Shown one piece after another: positions 37,935 through 46,756 of a DNA stretch of 64,000 nucleotides. The notes under the pieces were generated by a model. It searched no databases and was not told where the DNA came from. It was given only the letters and a program-made list of their open reading frames with translations. The first letter of the stretch is position 1. Every line of letters starts with the position of its first letter. The position numbers were made by a program, and so were the translations under genes. Where the stretch lies: positions 124,001-188,000 of the forward strand of contig JAZKGE010000008.1 of the NCBI GenBank assembly GCA_040386075.1. The letters are read 5' to 3'. This DNA comes from UBA4416 sp040386075 (lineage in GTDB: Bacteria; Bacteroidota; Bacteroidia; B-17B0; Aurantibacillaceae).

Positions 37935-37964
37935 AATTTGTTGTTCCACGTGGAACAACAAATT
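37935..37964. repeat. Perfect 30-bp palindrome after mnmG, with parS core
   Basis: Positions 37935-37949 are the exact reverse complement of 37950-37964. The central 16 bp (37942-37957) are TGTTCCACGTGGAACA. With no loop it is better suited to protein binding than to transcription termination. Confidence 0.9.
37942..37957. other. parS centromere site 1
   Basis: TGTTCCACGTGGAACA is a perfect palindrome and a canonical chromosomal parS sequence, the binding site of ParB/Spo0J. It lies 8 nt after the mnmG stop codon. Confidence 0.9.
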
Positions 37965-38014
37965 AAAACAACAGAGATTAACAAGACTTAAAAACATAAA
38001 AGAATCGAGCTAAC

Positions 38015-38030
38015 CGTTCCACGTGGAACA
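38015..38030. other. parS centromere site 2
   Basis: CGTTCCACGTGGAACA matches site 1 except for the first base. It lies 73 nt further on, in the mnmG-methyltransferase gap. Confidence 0.88.
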
Positions 38031-38077
38031 TTGTTTAACAGTAGCTCTGCGCTAATTAGAATTATAAAACCTATATT

Positions 38078-38962
38078 ATGTTAACCATTGATAAATGCTT
38101 AGTGTGTGGCTCAAATCAATTTGAGCCTTTTTTACAATGCAAAGATTACACCGTTAGTCAGGAAACATTCAGTATAGTTTCCTGTAGGACTTGTGGTTTT
38201 AAGTTTACTAATCCCCGCCCCGAAAACTCTGTTCTTGGGAATTATTATAAAGCGGAGTCATACGTATCGCACACCAATAGTAAAAAGGGAATCGTTAATA
38301 AGTTGTATCATATAGTAAGAAATTATACACTTGGTAAAAAAATCGATTTGATTTCTTCATATGTTTCACGTGGAACAATACTGGATTATGGATGTGGAAC
38401 TGGAATGTTTTTGGCGGCCTGCAAAAGCGCTGGGTGGGAAACTTTTGGTATGGAGCCAGATGATAGCGCCAGGCAAATTGCATCACAGCAAAATCTAAAT
38501 CTGTTCGCAGATAAATCAATGATCCAGACTCATGTGGCCGAAAAGCAATTTGATGCTATAACGTTGTGGCATGTTTTAGAACACGTAACCGATATGCAAG
38601 AGACGTTGTTTTTCTTTAAAAGAAAATTGAAGCAAAATGGAGTTTTAATTATTGCTGTTCCTAATCATGTTTCTTATGATGCTGTTAATTATAAAGAGCA
38701 TTGGGCTGCTTATGATGTTCCCCGACACCTTCACCATTTCGAATTAAAATCGATGAACTCTTTACTAGAGAACGCAGACTTTAAATTAGTTAAAACACAA
38801 CCTATGAAGTTTGATAGCTTTTATGTATCGATGTTAAGTGAAAAATATAAGACAGGTTCAGTGAATCTGTTTAAGGCTTTCTTTACCGGTTTAAAGTCTA
38901 ATATGAGTGCCAAAGATTCTAGTTCTTATTCCAGCACTATTTATATCTTTAAACACAAATAG
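38078..38962 (+). CDS. Class I SAM-dependent methyltransferase with N-terminal zinc ribbon
   Basis: A 294-residue protein. The N-terminus has paired cysteines C7/C10 and C36/C39, likely a zinc ribbon. A Methyltransf_23-type Rossmann domain follows. Its SAM-binding motif I, 'ILDYGCGTGMF', begins at residue 101; 'ITLWHVLEHV' and 'GVLIIAVPN' are motif IV/post-motif features. Zinc-ribbon methyltransferases of this type act on small molecules or sugars in surface-glycan and secondary pathways, but the substrate is not predictable. An unusual point is that codons 96-100 (V-S-R-G-T) form a parS site. The gene is flanked by further parS sites at 37942, 38015 and 38962, and followed by a strong terminator. 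Confidence 0.9.
   Translation: MLTIDKCLVCGSNQFEPFLQCKDYTVSQETFSIVSCRTCGFKFTNPRPENSVLGNYYKAESYVSHTNSKKGIVNKLYHIVRNYTLGKKIDLISSYVSRGTILDYGCGTGMFLAACKSAGWETFGMEPDDSARQIASQQNLNLFADKSMIQTHVAEKQFDAITLWHVLEHVTDMQETLFFFKRKLKQNGVLIIAVPNHVSYDAVNYKEHWAAYDVPRHLHHFELKSMNSLLENADFKLVKTQPMKFDSFYVSMLSEKYKTGSVNLFKAFFTGLKSNMSAKDSSSYSSTIYIFKHK
38362..38377. other. parS centromere site 3 (inside the methyltransferase gene)
   Basis: TGTTTCACGTGGAACA differs from site 1 by one base in the left arm and equals a mixed form of the two best-known parS variants. It encodes residues V96 to T100 immediately before the SAM-binding loop. Confidence 0.88.
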
Positions 38963-38977
38963 GTTTCACGTGGAACA
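38962..38977. other. parS centromere site 4
   Basis: GGTTTCACGTGGAACA matches site 3 except for the first base. It begins at the last base of the methyltransferase stop codon. Confidence 0.85.
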
Positions 38978-39010
38978 AAAAAAGCCCTATCCAACAGATA
39001 GGGCTTTTTT
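38978..39010 (+). terminator. Strong intrinsic terminator after the methyltransferase gene
   Basis: GCCCTATC pairs with GATAGGGC over a 5-nt loop (CAACA). Six A residues on the left pair with six T residues on the right, giving a 14-bp potential stem. T-rich sequence follows. It abuts parS site 4 and closes the plus-strand gene run that begins at nadA. Confidence 0.92.
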
Positions 39011-39103
39011 GTTTTTTATTGTGCTTAACCTCTTGAAGTAAATACGAGGCGAACGCCCTTTTATTTTGCTAAAGTACTTTAATCAATAGTCAATAAACTT
39101 ATT

Positions 39104-39119
39104 TATTTCATGTGAAATA
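39104..39119. other. Degenerate parS-like palindrome (site 5)
   Basis: TATTTCATGTGAAATA is a perfect 16-bp palindrome with three differences from TGTTTCACGTGAAACA. ParB affinity would be reduced, if any. Confidence 0.45.
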
Positions 39120-39287
39120 GTCTTTTGTTTACAAGGCTAGGATAGAAAAAAGTTTTGATTTTTAGTTAAGCAACTGAAAATTAAAACTAATTTATAAACG
39201 TGGTAATAATTGTTCCAGGGTATTCTTTCTGTTACTATTCTCAATTAAAGTTTAAACTACCTATACTTTTATTCTGTACAGCACGAA

Positions 39288-39358
39288 CGGTTCATTATTT
39301 TTCTTTCGCCTTTCAATATCTTCTATTCGGCGTCGCTCTTCAAATAAATAATGAACCG
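39288..39358. repeat. 13-bp inverted repeat, 71 bp end to end
   Basis: CGGTTCATTATTT at 39288-39300 is the exact reverse complement of 39346-39358, with a 45-nt spacer. It could be a large hairpin or the ends of a miniature element; no target-site duplication is obvious. Confidence 0.6.
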
Positions 39359-39412
39359 GTTTGCAAATTGATTGTTGTAGATTGAACTGTCCCCTATTAA
39401 GTCATTGAATCT

Positions 39413-39428
39413 TGTTCCATGTGAAACA
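39413..39428. other. parS centromere site 6
   Basis: TGTTCCATGTGAAACA differs by a single base from the canonical TGTTCCACGTGAAACA. Confidence 0.75.
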
Positions 39429-39810
39429 ATCTTAGATTTGTTTTACTATACGACTTGGAACCTAAGTTAGCATTTATTCATTCTATTCAATTTTATCCCC
39501 TTTGTTGAAGCTCTTCAAAACGAACGTAAGATTAAAATATATATAGCAAGTAGCTCTTTAAAGCAGAGGTTTTTTTTCGAGAGCCTCAGGCAGCAAATGT
39601 ATTTGTTCCGTTTGCTTCATTAATTTTGGTTTTAAGCTTCGCTCAATTACACAATCTAGTCCGAAACGGCAATTACTTTTTGACTGACGACTTATATAAG
39701 TTGTCACCGAATTAATTGATGGATACACGTAGCCCAAGTTAATTGCCTTCAAGTTCAATATTCTTCTTATGACTTCCCGATAGTTTAGTGGTAGCTCTGT
39801 TCTCAACTCT

Positions 39811-39826
39811 TGTTCCACGTGAATCC
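39811..39826. other. parS-like half site (site 7)
   Basis: TGTTCCACGTGAATCC has an intact left arm and core with two changes in the right arm compared with TGTTCCACGTGAAACA. Confidence 0.5.
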
Positions 39827-40914
39827 AAAGTTGCCTGCCTTTTATTCTTAAATGGAATATAAAATCCAATAGCCTACTCGCAGTGAACATTTAAACTGGA
39901 ATTTAGGATAAGTTACATTGAATTGGTTGTACAAATGCTTTCCTAATGAATGACCACTTTTGTCGTCCTTTTTCATTTTTGCTCAAAACATGCAGAATTG
40001 ATAGTTGAGAATAAGCTTGTTCTAAAAATGAAAACTTATATTATAGTTGAGTCTATGCTACACGTATAGTTTACTATTGAAAATATTAGAGATTTATCAA
40101 TTTCTACATAATATGAATTTAATCGAAATGAATTTTTCCCCCAAGATCTTTAAAGGCTTTTTAAATGACCCGAGCTTTTTACCATAAGAATTAATAGAAA
40201 ATTGAAAAACCTCAAAAAATCAGGCTATCTGTAAATCATGAGCTTGAAGGATCACCTAGGGTTATTAACAAATGAGTTTGCGAGTAATAATGGAAGAAGT
40301 TTGATTCAAAAGAATCACTAATCAGCTAATTTTGTTTAGATGCTGAAATATCCGAAAAATTAAGGTATTGGTTAATTTCGTAAACGGATCGTTAATCAAG
40401 TTGAAGAGAAAATCAGCCGGTATGGCTTTCGGATCTTGTTGTTAATATCTACTTGAATCATGCCAAGCGGTTTTGGCCTGACGTAAAATCTCTCCCTGAG
40501 AAATAATTGGAGAAATATGAAAACTAGTGCAGAATAAAACGCTGCTTTCTGTGTTCTGTAACTAAACCCAATGTGCTATAAATCAATGATTTAACGACCA
40601 TCCCCTGCGATTCTTCCTTTCCGCAGTATGTTTGTATATCTCTGTTTTACCCACAAAGCATCCTAGTGCTAATGTCCCGAAGTGAAAACAGCGCGTAGGG
40701 TAAAGTGCTGAAAAAGGCTTATAAAGTGCCTTGACCACCTTACAATCAAGTAGGGGGCATTACGCGGAGTAAGCGATAAATGCATCCAAGACGAAAAATA
40801 TTACATCAAGGAGACCTTAAATTTCATAAAGCATTCTCTTTTGATTATAAAACGCTTCGTTCGCTTTCTGTTTTATATTCTAAACAAACTAATCAGCCTA
40901 TAATTAACAAATAT

Positions 40915-43443
40915 TTATTTCAAGAACACAATTTTCTCAGAATAAGCTATCTTATCTAGGGTCAGACGGATGTAATAAACTCCAGCCGTGATCTTTTGTC
41001 CAACAGTATTTCGGCAATCCCAATTAATACTGTGTTGTCCCTTATCTTGTTTTAGATCAGTGAGAGAAATAACCTCCTGACCTAACTGATCCAGTATTCT
41101 GATGTTTACTTTGGAATTATGGGTTAATACATACTCAATACTAACACTGTTACTTGTAGGGTTTGGATAAACCATTGGTTTGAGGGTAGAAGATTGGGAA
41201 ACGTCTTTAATATTTACCGTAATAAAAGGATCTGCAGCTTTTGTTTTCCAGATGCCCCGGCCGTATGTTCCACAGCGAAGCGTGGTATCTGCCGAGTAGT
41301 AGTGCATATCCTGAACGATCACATTGGGTAAATTATCATTAAAACTGCTCCAGGTCAGCCCCGCATCTGTCGACAAGTAGACGCCCAAATCAGTACCAAC
41401 ATATAAATGATTGTTATTGTGCAAGCTGATCGCAATTGTATTTGCAGGCATTCCAGGTAAACCTGAAGAAATACTGGTCCAGGTGTTACCAAAATCAATT
41501 GACCGATACACCTGTTTTCCGAGACTGTATTTGGAACGACAGGCATAGAGTATTCCCGAAGTAATAGGATCGGCTTGTATATCGGTTACCTTATCTCCGG
41601 GGTTTCCTATTTGAATCCAGTTAGTACCGCCGTTTGTAGAGCGATAGATATAAGAGTTATTCAAGGTGGGATCAGAACATCCATAAATAATGTTTGGATT
41701 TACAGGATCGATCTCAAGGATAGTAATATAAAACGCATTGTACACTGGATGCCACACAGAGCCCGAATCAACAGATCGGTAGATCTTTGCATCGGTTGCA
41801 GTAAAAAGAATACTATTGTTCGAAGGATGCATCACCATCGGAATAATGAAGGTTGTGCCTTCTGTTAAACCTGTATTTATAGTGTCGTTAGTAACTCCTC
41901 CGTTTCTGCTTCGCATGCGGCCCCTCACTAATTCGCTTCCATATAAAATAGACGCATTTGTGTGATCCACAAATGAGGCAAAGCCATCGCCGTAATGGTA
42001 TTGATTAAATACGTTTGTAGATCCTGTATTATAGTTATACCAAATACCGTTATCCTGCGTTCCACCTATGATCAGGTTAGGATTTGTTTGAGAGCTTGAT
42101 GCGGTATAGAATTGAGTGGTTACCAAACCGTTATTTACTTTCACCCAATTACTGCCGCCATTGGTTGTTCTGTAAACTCCTCCATCATTTAACGAATACA
42201 ATTTGTTTGAATTATTAGGATCGAAAGCTAGTGCATGATGATCGGGGTGCAGGTATGGAGGATTTTCGAGGGTCGCGTAATCCATGTAATTCCAGGTGTT
42301 TCCTCCATTATTCGATCTGTATAGATAAATACCACCCGCCCAAACAATATTCGTATCAACCGGCGAAACCTTGGTAACATTGGCAAACCAACCCTGGCAC
42401 ACATAGCTGAAAGGTGCAGGGTAACAATAAAAATCATAGGAAGGAGGCATCAGCGTCCAGTTATTACCGCCGTTCGAGCTTTTGTAAAAGCCTTTGAGTT
42501 TTCCCACATTCACGCTCGCTTCAGGTTCAGAGATTCCGGCATAAATAACATTTGGAAAGCTATCGCAAATACTTAATGAGGTAAATCCTATTGAAGAAGA
42601 CGGAGGTAAATTAGGCAATGGCTGCCAGGTATTTCCTGTATCCAGGGAACGATAGATCCCTCCAACCGATGTTTGATAATTTTGTAAAGAAGCGAAAATG
42701 ATCTTCGGATCTTTTTTATTTATTTCAATAGCGGTGGCAGCGCCCGGAAGCTTTAGCGTCCAGTTATCGCCGGCATCGGTCGACACATAAACACCAAAGG
42801 TAGTAGCAATACACACACGGTTAGTATTAATAGGATCCCACACAAAACCAAGCGAAGCAAATTTTAATGAGTCTGGAAATGAGAGCCCTGTTGTGTTCCA
42901 GGTAAGCCCGCCATCGGTTGATTTTAGTACGCCCACACTGCCGTAATGCAACCAGGGACTAATTAAAAAACCTTCGCCGGTGCCAATCAGCAACATATTA
43001 CTATTTTGAGGATTGACGGCTACGGCACCAACCGAGAGCGATGGTAAATTATCTGTTAAAGCTGTCCAGCTATTACCGCTATTGGTTGTTTTCCATAAAC
43101 CTCCTGTTGAAGAGCCCGCATAAAAAACAGAAGTATTCGTTGGATCAAAAGCGCAGGAGAGCATCTTACCGGCCTGGTTGCTTGGCCCCTGACTTTGCCA
43201 GTTGGCAACGGGCGTTGCCTGTGTTTTAAATAGCGCAGACTTACTTTCCCTGAAGGCTTTCCATCGTTCGGTTTCGTAATTTTTTACAGCCGGATCGTAT
43301 TTTAGTTTATAGAATCGTTCCTGACTTTTCTTTTGTCCGCCTTCTTCTGTTTCTTCATGTTCCAGCACTCTGTTTGCCGGAACATTCTGTTGAGCAGAGC
43401 CTAACAAGGAGATCAGAAAAAAGAAAAGGACGCAGTGTTTCAT
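40915..43443 (-). CDS. T9SS type A exported BNR/Asp-box beta-propeller protein
   Basis: An 842-residue secreted protein. The signal peptide ends near 'LLGSAQQ'. Residues of about 75-750 are sortilin/sialidase-like propeller repeats with eleven Asp-box-type motifs such as 'TTNSGNSWT', 'STDGGLTWN', 'STDAGDNWT', 'RSNNGGNTWN' and 'STDAGLTWS'. The C-terminus 'VYPNPTSNSVSIEY' to 'ITAGVYYIRL...EKIVFLK' is a type A sorting domain for type IX secretion. Similar proteins are annotated as exo-alpha-sialidase or glycosyl hydrolase, but the Arg-triad and catalytic residues of sialidases are not recognisable, so I call it a binding/structural propeller. It follows a similar exported gene on the same strand by 56 nt. 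Confidence 0.9.
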   Translation of the reverse strand: MKHCVLFFFLISLLGSAQQNVPANRVLEHEETEEGGQKKSQERFYKLKYDPAVKNYETERWKAFRESKSALFKTQATPVANWQSQGPSNQAGKMLSCAFDPTNTSVFYAGSSTGGLWKTTNSGNSWTALTDNLPSLSVGAVAVNPQNSNMLLIGTGEGFLISPWLHYGSVGVLKSTDGGLTWNTTGLSFPDSLKFASLGFVWDPINTNRVCIATTFGVYVSTDAGDNWTLKLPGAATAIEINKKDPKIIFASLQNYQTSVGGIYRSLDTGNTWQPLPNLPPSSSIGFTSLSICDSFPNVIYAGISEPEASVNVGKLKGFYKSSNGGNNWTLMPPSYDFYCYPAPFSYVCQGWFANVTKVSPVDTNIVWAGGIYLYRSNNGGNTWNYMDYATLENPPYLHPDHHALAFDPNNSNKLYSLNDGGVYRTTNGGSNWVKVNNGLVTTQFYTASSSQTNPNLIIGGTQDNGIWYNYNTGSTNVFNQYHYGDGFASFVDHTNASILYGSELVRGRMRSRNGGVTNDTINTGLTEGTTFIIPMVMHPSNNSILFTATDAKIYRSVDSGSVWHPVYNAFYITILEIDPVNPNIIYGCSDPTLNNSYIYRSTNGGTNWIQIGNPGDKVTDIQADPITSGILYACRSKYSLGKQVYRSIDFGNTWTSISSGLPGMPANTIAISLHNNNHLYVGTDLGVYLSTDAGLTWSSFNDNLPNVIVQDMHYYSADTTLRCGTYGRGIWKTKAADPFITVNIKDVSQSSTLKPMVYPNPTSNSVSIEYVLTHNSKVNIRILDQLGQEVISLTDLKQDKGQHSINWDCRNTVGQKITAGVYYIRLTLDKIAYSEKIVFLK

Positions 43444-43499
43444 GTTAGGACGCCATTTAATTAGTATTGCTTTCAGAGACGGAAAAAGGTTTAACGAAA

Positions 43500-46400
43500 C
43501 TATTTTTCGATGATAATTCTTTTAGTAATTATTCCTTTATTCGTAGATACAGAAAACAAATAAACTCCTGATGACTTGATGTTAATATTTATTGGAACGT
43601 TACTCAAGGAACACTCATAAATTTTCTCGCCAAGAACATTATAAACCGCAAGTTGTTTGTTTTCTTGCTGGGGCTCAATTGTAACACTACCATTACTTGG
43701 ATTGGGATAAATATTAATCGAATTTTCATCATAATTTTTTATACCTGTTACTGTACCGGGAACCAATGCAATTGAATCTATATTAGTTGAAAAGGAGTAT
43801 GGCGTTCCTGAATTATTTATTATTATACCATTTTGAGTATTTAAATAAAGTTTTGTATCTGTTAATGTATTATTAAGAACAAAGTTGAATTTTGCAATGC
43901 TTCCAAAGCCATTAACATTAGTGTGATTGATCCGAACGATACTGGCATTAACAACACCGGCATTAATTTTAGAATAACTGATACTGTTGTTATTAATGGT
44001 GCCAATCCAGGAAGAATTTAAAAAAGAAAAACTCTCTGAGTTTGGTTTTACATTGGTGACATCATAGGTTACATTAAAAGAAGACCCATAAAAATTAAAT
44101 AAGTTATTAAAAGAAGAACCTAAGTTAAATGTTGCTTTTACAGTATCGCCCGGATTATAACTGGATTTATTAAATGTAAAATATCCGGTTGGATTAGTTG
44201 CTATGTAATTTGGAATTGACTTGGCGGGATGCGATAATCCACTATTTAGCTGTATAGCAGCTGTGTCAGCAAAATTAATTTGTCCATCACCATTGCAATC
44301 AGCATATTTCATATTTGCGCCGTTGAGCTGTGTTTGTGACCAGTTAGAACAAGGCTGTCCTACCCAATTATTAGATGCAGCCGGCCTGACAATACCATTT
44401 AAAGTACTGTAATAAATACCAATTGGTAATAAGTCAGTTGCATCAACCGTTTGATCATTATTTACATCACCGGGCCACACGCATTGAGAAATCAGTACAC
44501 TTACTGTGTCCGATGCGGAACAACCATTATTATCCGTAACAGTGGCAATATAGTTTCCGGATGTATTTACAGAGACAGAATTGCTGCTTGAAGAACCAGG
44601 CCAAGCCCAATAATAATAAATGGCATTTGTACTAGATGCGGTTATCGTAGCCTGCCCGTTACATTGAGTTATATTATTACCTAATGTTACGGTAGGAGTT
44701 GTTGGACAATTTGTAGTAATTTTATAGACTCTATAATTATCAGAAAAAAGTATATTTCCATTATTGTCATTTATTATCCCGTAAGGATTGCAGGTTGCCT
44801 GTTGTACCGGAACTCCATCTGCTATGGTTCCACTTCCTTCGGCAATGCCTGACAAAAGTGTGTTATTTGCATTTAATTTTAATATCAAAACTTGTGTTCC
44901 CATATAAATATTATCATTTGCGTCTATGCAAAGAGAAGACATGGGCCCGATTGGAATTGGACTGATAGGGTTTACCCCGTTACCATAGTTTGTAGTAAAA
45001 GTTGTCCCATCTCCTGCTATGGTATTAATAACTCCTGAAGACATTGTTATTTTTCTTATTCTAGAGTTGATATTATCCGCAATAATCATATCACCCTGAG
45101 AATCAAAACACATAGCTATAGCCCCAACATTCGCATTAATTGCCAATCCTCCATCACCTAAAGAGCCACCGCCACCGGCAAAAGCTGTAATAATACCTGT
45201 AGAGGAATTTACAACACGAATAGTACTTGTTCCGTTTGATATATATAAATTTCCGGCGGCATCAGTTGCTATTGCTTTTGGTGTACCAATTCCTGCGCTT
45301 GTTGCTGCGCCACCGTTTCCGGATACTGTAGCAGTGCCGTCACCGGCATAAGTAGTAACAATTCCGGTAGAGAGATCAACTTTTCTAATACGTTTATTAT
45401 TTCCATCGGCAAGGTATAAATAACCAGTTTGATCAACACAGATGTCTGATATTTGATTAAACTGTGCATTAACAGCCTGTCCGCCATCGCCGGAAAAACC
45501 GCTACTACCGTAGCCCGCAACGGTACTAATAATTCCGGAACTGTTTACCTTTCTTACACGAAGTCCTAAATGGGATAATCCCTGATCAATAAAATAAATG
45601 GATCCAACAGCATCTTTCGCCAGTTTTCCGGGATTCCAAATAGTTGCATTGGTCGCTAGGCTGCCATCTCCTGAAAAATTTGCAAAGGGATTTCCTGCAA
45701 TTCCACTAAGTGCGCCAGCACTGTTACGTTTTACGATACGTTTAAGTATATTATTCGAAATATAGGTGTTTCCAAGCCCGTCAAAACAAAAGCCCCGCGG
45801 ACCATCTAATCCAATATTAATAAAACTGCTTATAAACCCAGACGCATCTACTTTTCTTATGCAGTCGTTGGCATCATCACAAATATAAAGGTTGCCACTA
45901 CCATCAAATTTTAAATCATAAGGATGGTTTAACTTTGCGTTGGTTGCCAGGCCGCCATCACCTGTAGATCCCTGAGTATTTAGTAAACCAGCAAATATGG
46001 TGGTTACAGAGGTTGTAGTATTAGCTTTTAAAACAACATGAGAATCATAATTACCAATATATAAATTACCAGAGGCATCCAAACAAAGCCCAAACGGCAT
46101 ATCTAAAAACGGCGCGTTGGTTTGATTTAAAAATGTTGAAATAATTTGAGTTGATGCATCTATTTTACGAATACAATTATTCGCATCGTCAGACATATAA
46201 ATGTTTCCTGCAGCATCTATACACATGCGATTATATAAAAACATAGTAATCGATGCATTAGTGGCTAATCCACCATCTCCCGTATAGCCTTGAGTTCCAT
46301 TACCTGCTATAATTGTAATAGCATTATTGTTCAGGTTTATTTTTTTAAGATAATTATCATGACACACATACATATTTGCGTGATCAATGTAAGCTATTGA

Positions 46401-46685
46401 TGCATTTCCGGTTATCCCAGGAATCAAAGACGAGTTTGTTCCCGCTAAAGTTGAAATAATCCCGGTACCAGCATCTACTCTTCTTACCGAGGTAAACATA
46501 TTACCATTGTTTGTACTATTAAAATATATATTATTGATCGAGTCGTTAAAAACGTTATGTGGCTCGATAGATTGGTTAATCGCAGGTAGTCCGTCACCTT
46601 GGCCTCCTCCAGCAAAAGTAATGATGGTTTGAGAGTAAAAGTTATTTATTAAACAAAAGAGGGATAATGTTATTGCTTTTTTCAT
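43500..46685 (-). CDS. T9SS type A exported NHL-repeat protein with dockerin-like segment
   Basis: A 1061-residue secreted protein. The signal peptide is MKKAITLSLFCLINNFYSQ. NHL-type propeller repeats fill about 20-660, with at least six 'GDGGLATNA' style turns and 'GNLYI.D..N..IRKVD' strands. An Ig-like module lies at about 665-735. A dockerin-like pair of calcium-binding loops follows: 'GDVNNDQTVDATDLL' and 'DCNGDGQINFADTAAI' (about 738-820). A cohesin-like or other beta domain covers about 835-975. The C-terminus 'INIYPNPSNGSVTIEP' to 'TKRIIIEK' is a type A sorting domain. The protein is probably surface-attached or released; no catalytic residue is evident. It diverges from fumC, whose start is 71 nt away. 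Confidence 0.88.
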   Translation of the reverse strand: MKKAITLSLFCLINNFYSQTIITFAGGGQGDGLPAINQSIEPHNVFNDSINNIYFNSTNNGNMFTSVRRVDAGTGIISTLAGTNSSLIPGITGNASIAYIDHANMYVCHDNYLKKINLNNNAITIIAGNGTQGYTGDGGLATNASITMFLYNRMCIDAAGNIYMSDDANNCIRKIDASTQIISTFLNQTNAPFLDMPFGLCLDASGNLYIGNYDSHVVLKANTTTSVTTIFAGLLNTQGSTGDGGLATNAKLNHPYDLKFDGSGNLYICDDANDCIRKVDASGFISSFINIGLDGPRGFCFDGLGNTYISNNILKRIVKRNSAGALSGIAGNPFANFSGDGSLATNATIWNPGKLAKDAVGSIYFIDQGLSHLGLRVRKVNSSGIISTVAGYGSSGFSGDGGQAVNAQFNQISDICVDQTGYLYLADGNNKRIRKVDLSTGIVTTYAGDGTATVSGNGGAATSAGIGTPKAIATDAAGNLYISNGTSTIRVVNSSTGIITAFAGGGGSLGDGGLAINANVGAIAMCFDSQGDMIIADNINSRIRKITMSSGVINTIAGDGTTFTTNYGNGVNPISPIPIGPMSSLCIDANDNIYMGTQVLILKLNANNTLLSGIAEGSGTIADGVPVQQATCNPYGIINDNNGNILFSDNYRVYKITTNCPTTPTVTLGNNITQCNGQATITASSTNAIYYYWAWPGSSSSNSVSVNTSGNYIATVTDNNGCSASDTVSVLISQCVWPGDVNNDQTVDATDLLPIGIYYSTLNGIVRPAASNNWVGQPCSNWSQTQLNGANMKYADCNGDGQINFADTAAIQLNSGLSHPAKSIPNYIATNPTGYFTFNKSSYNPGDTVKATFNLGSSFNNLFNFYGSSFNVTYDVTNVKPNSESFSFLNSSWIGTINNNSISYSKINAGVVNASIVRINHTNVNGFGSIAKFNFVLNNTLTDTKLYLNTQNGIIINNSGTPYSFSTNIDSIALVPGTVTGIKNYDENSINIYPNPSNGSVTIEPQQENKQLAVYNVLGEKIYECSLSNVPININIKSSGVYLFSVSTNKGIITKRIIIEK

Positions 46686-46756
46686 AAGATTAAAGATAAC
46701 AAAAAGAAATATTTAAGCAACATTTAGTAAATTCGACACATCTAAAAAACACTACT

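Larger units (their letters stand above)
38963..40914. other. Two-kilobase region without a credible gene
   Basis: Between the methyltransferase and a convergent BNR-repeat gene, 1.95 kb contain stops in all frames and no family I can recognise. The longest open frame is 110 codons at 39558-39890 (-). The first kilobase holds the strong terminator, parS sites 4-7 and a 13-bp inverted repeat at 39288/39346. The stretch 40140-40900 has a higher mix of GC and small hairpins, for example AAGGC/GCCTT near 40715-40733, but matches no RNA family I know. It may be a partition/organising region, gene debris, or an unrecognised RNA. Confidence 0.6.

Noticed and set aside
39780..39830. tRNA-like stretch (TAGTTTAGTGGTAGC)
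   Set aside because: A D-arm-like string occurs, but no acceptor stem, anticodon arm or TTCGAATCC-type T arm can be folded.
39558..39890. 110-codon open frame on the minus strand in the gene-free region
   Set aside because: It resembles no family, lacks a promoter, and contains the parS-like half site; length is compatible with chance in this region.
40845..40875. Partial second copy of the ATTGC...GCAAT repeat (also near 25270)
   Set aside because: Only the GCGAACGAAGCG core is shared; the inverted ends are missing.
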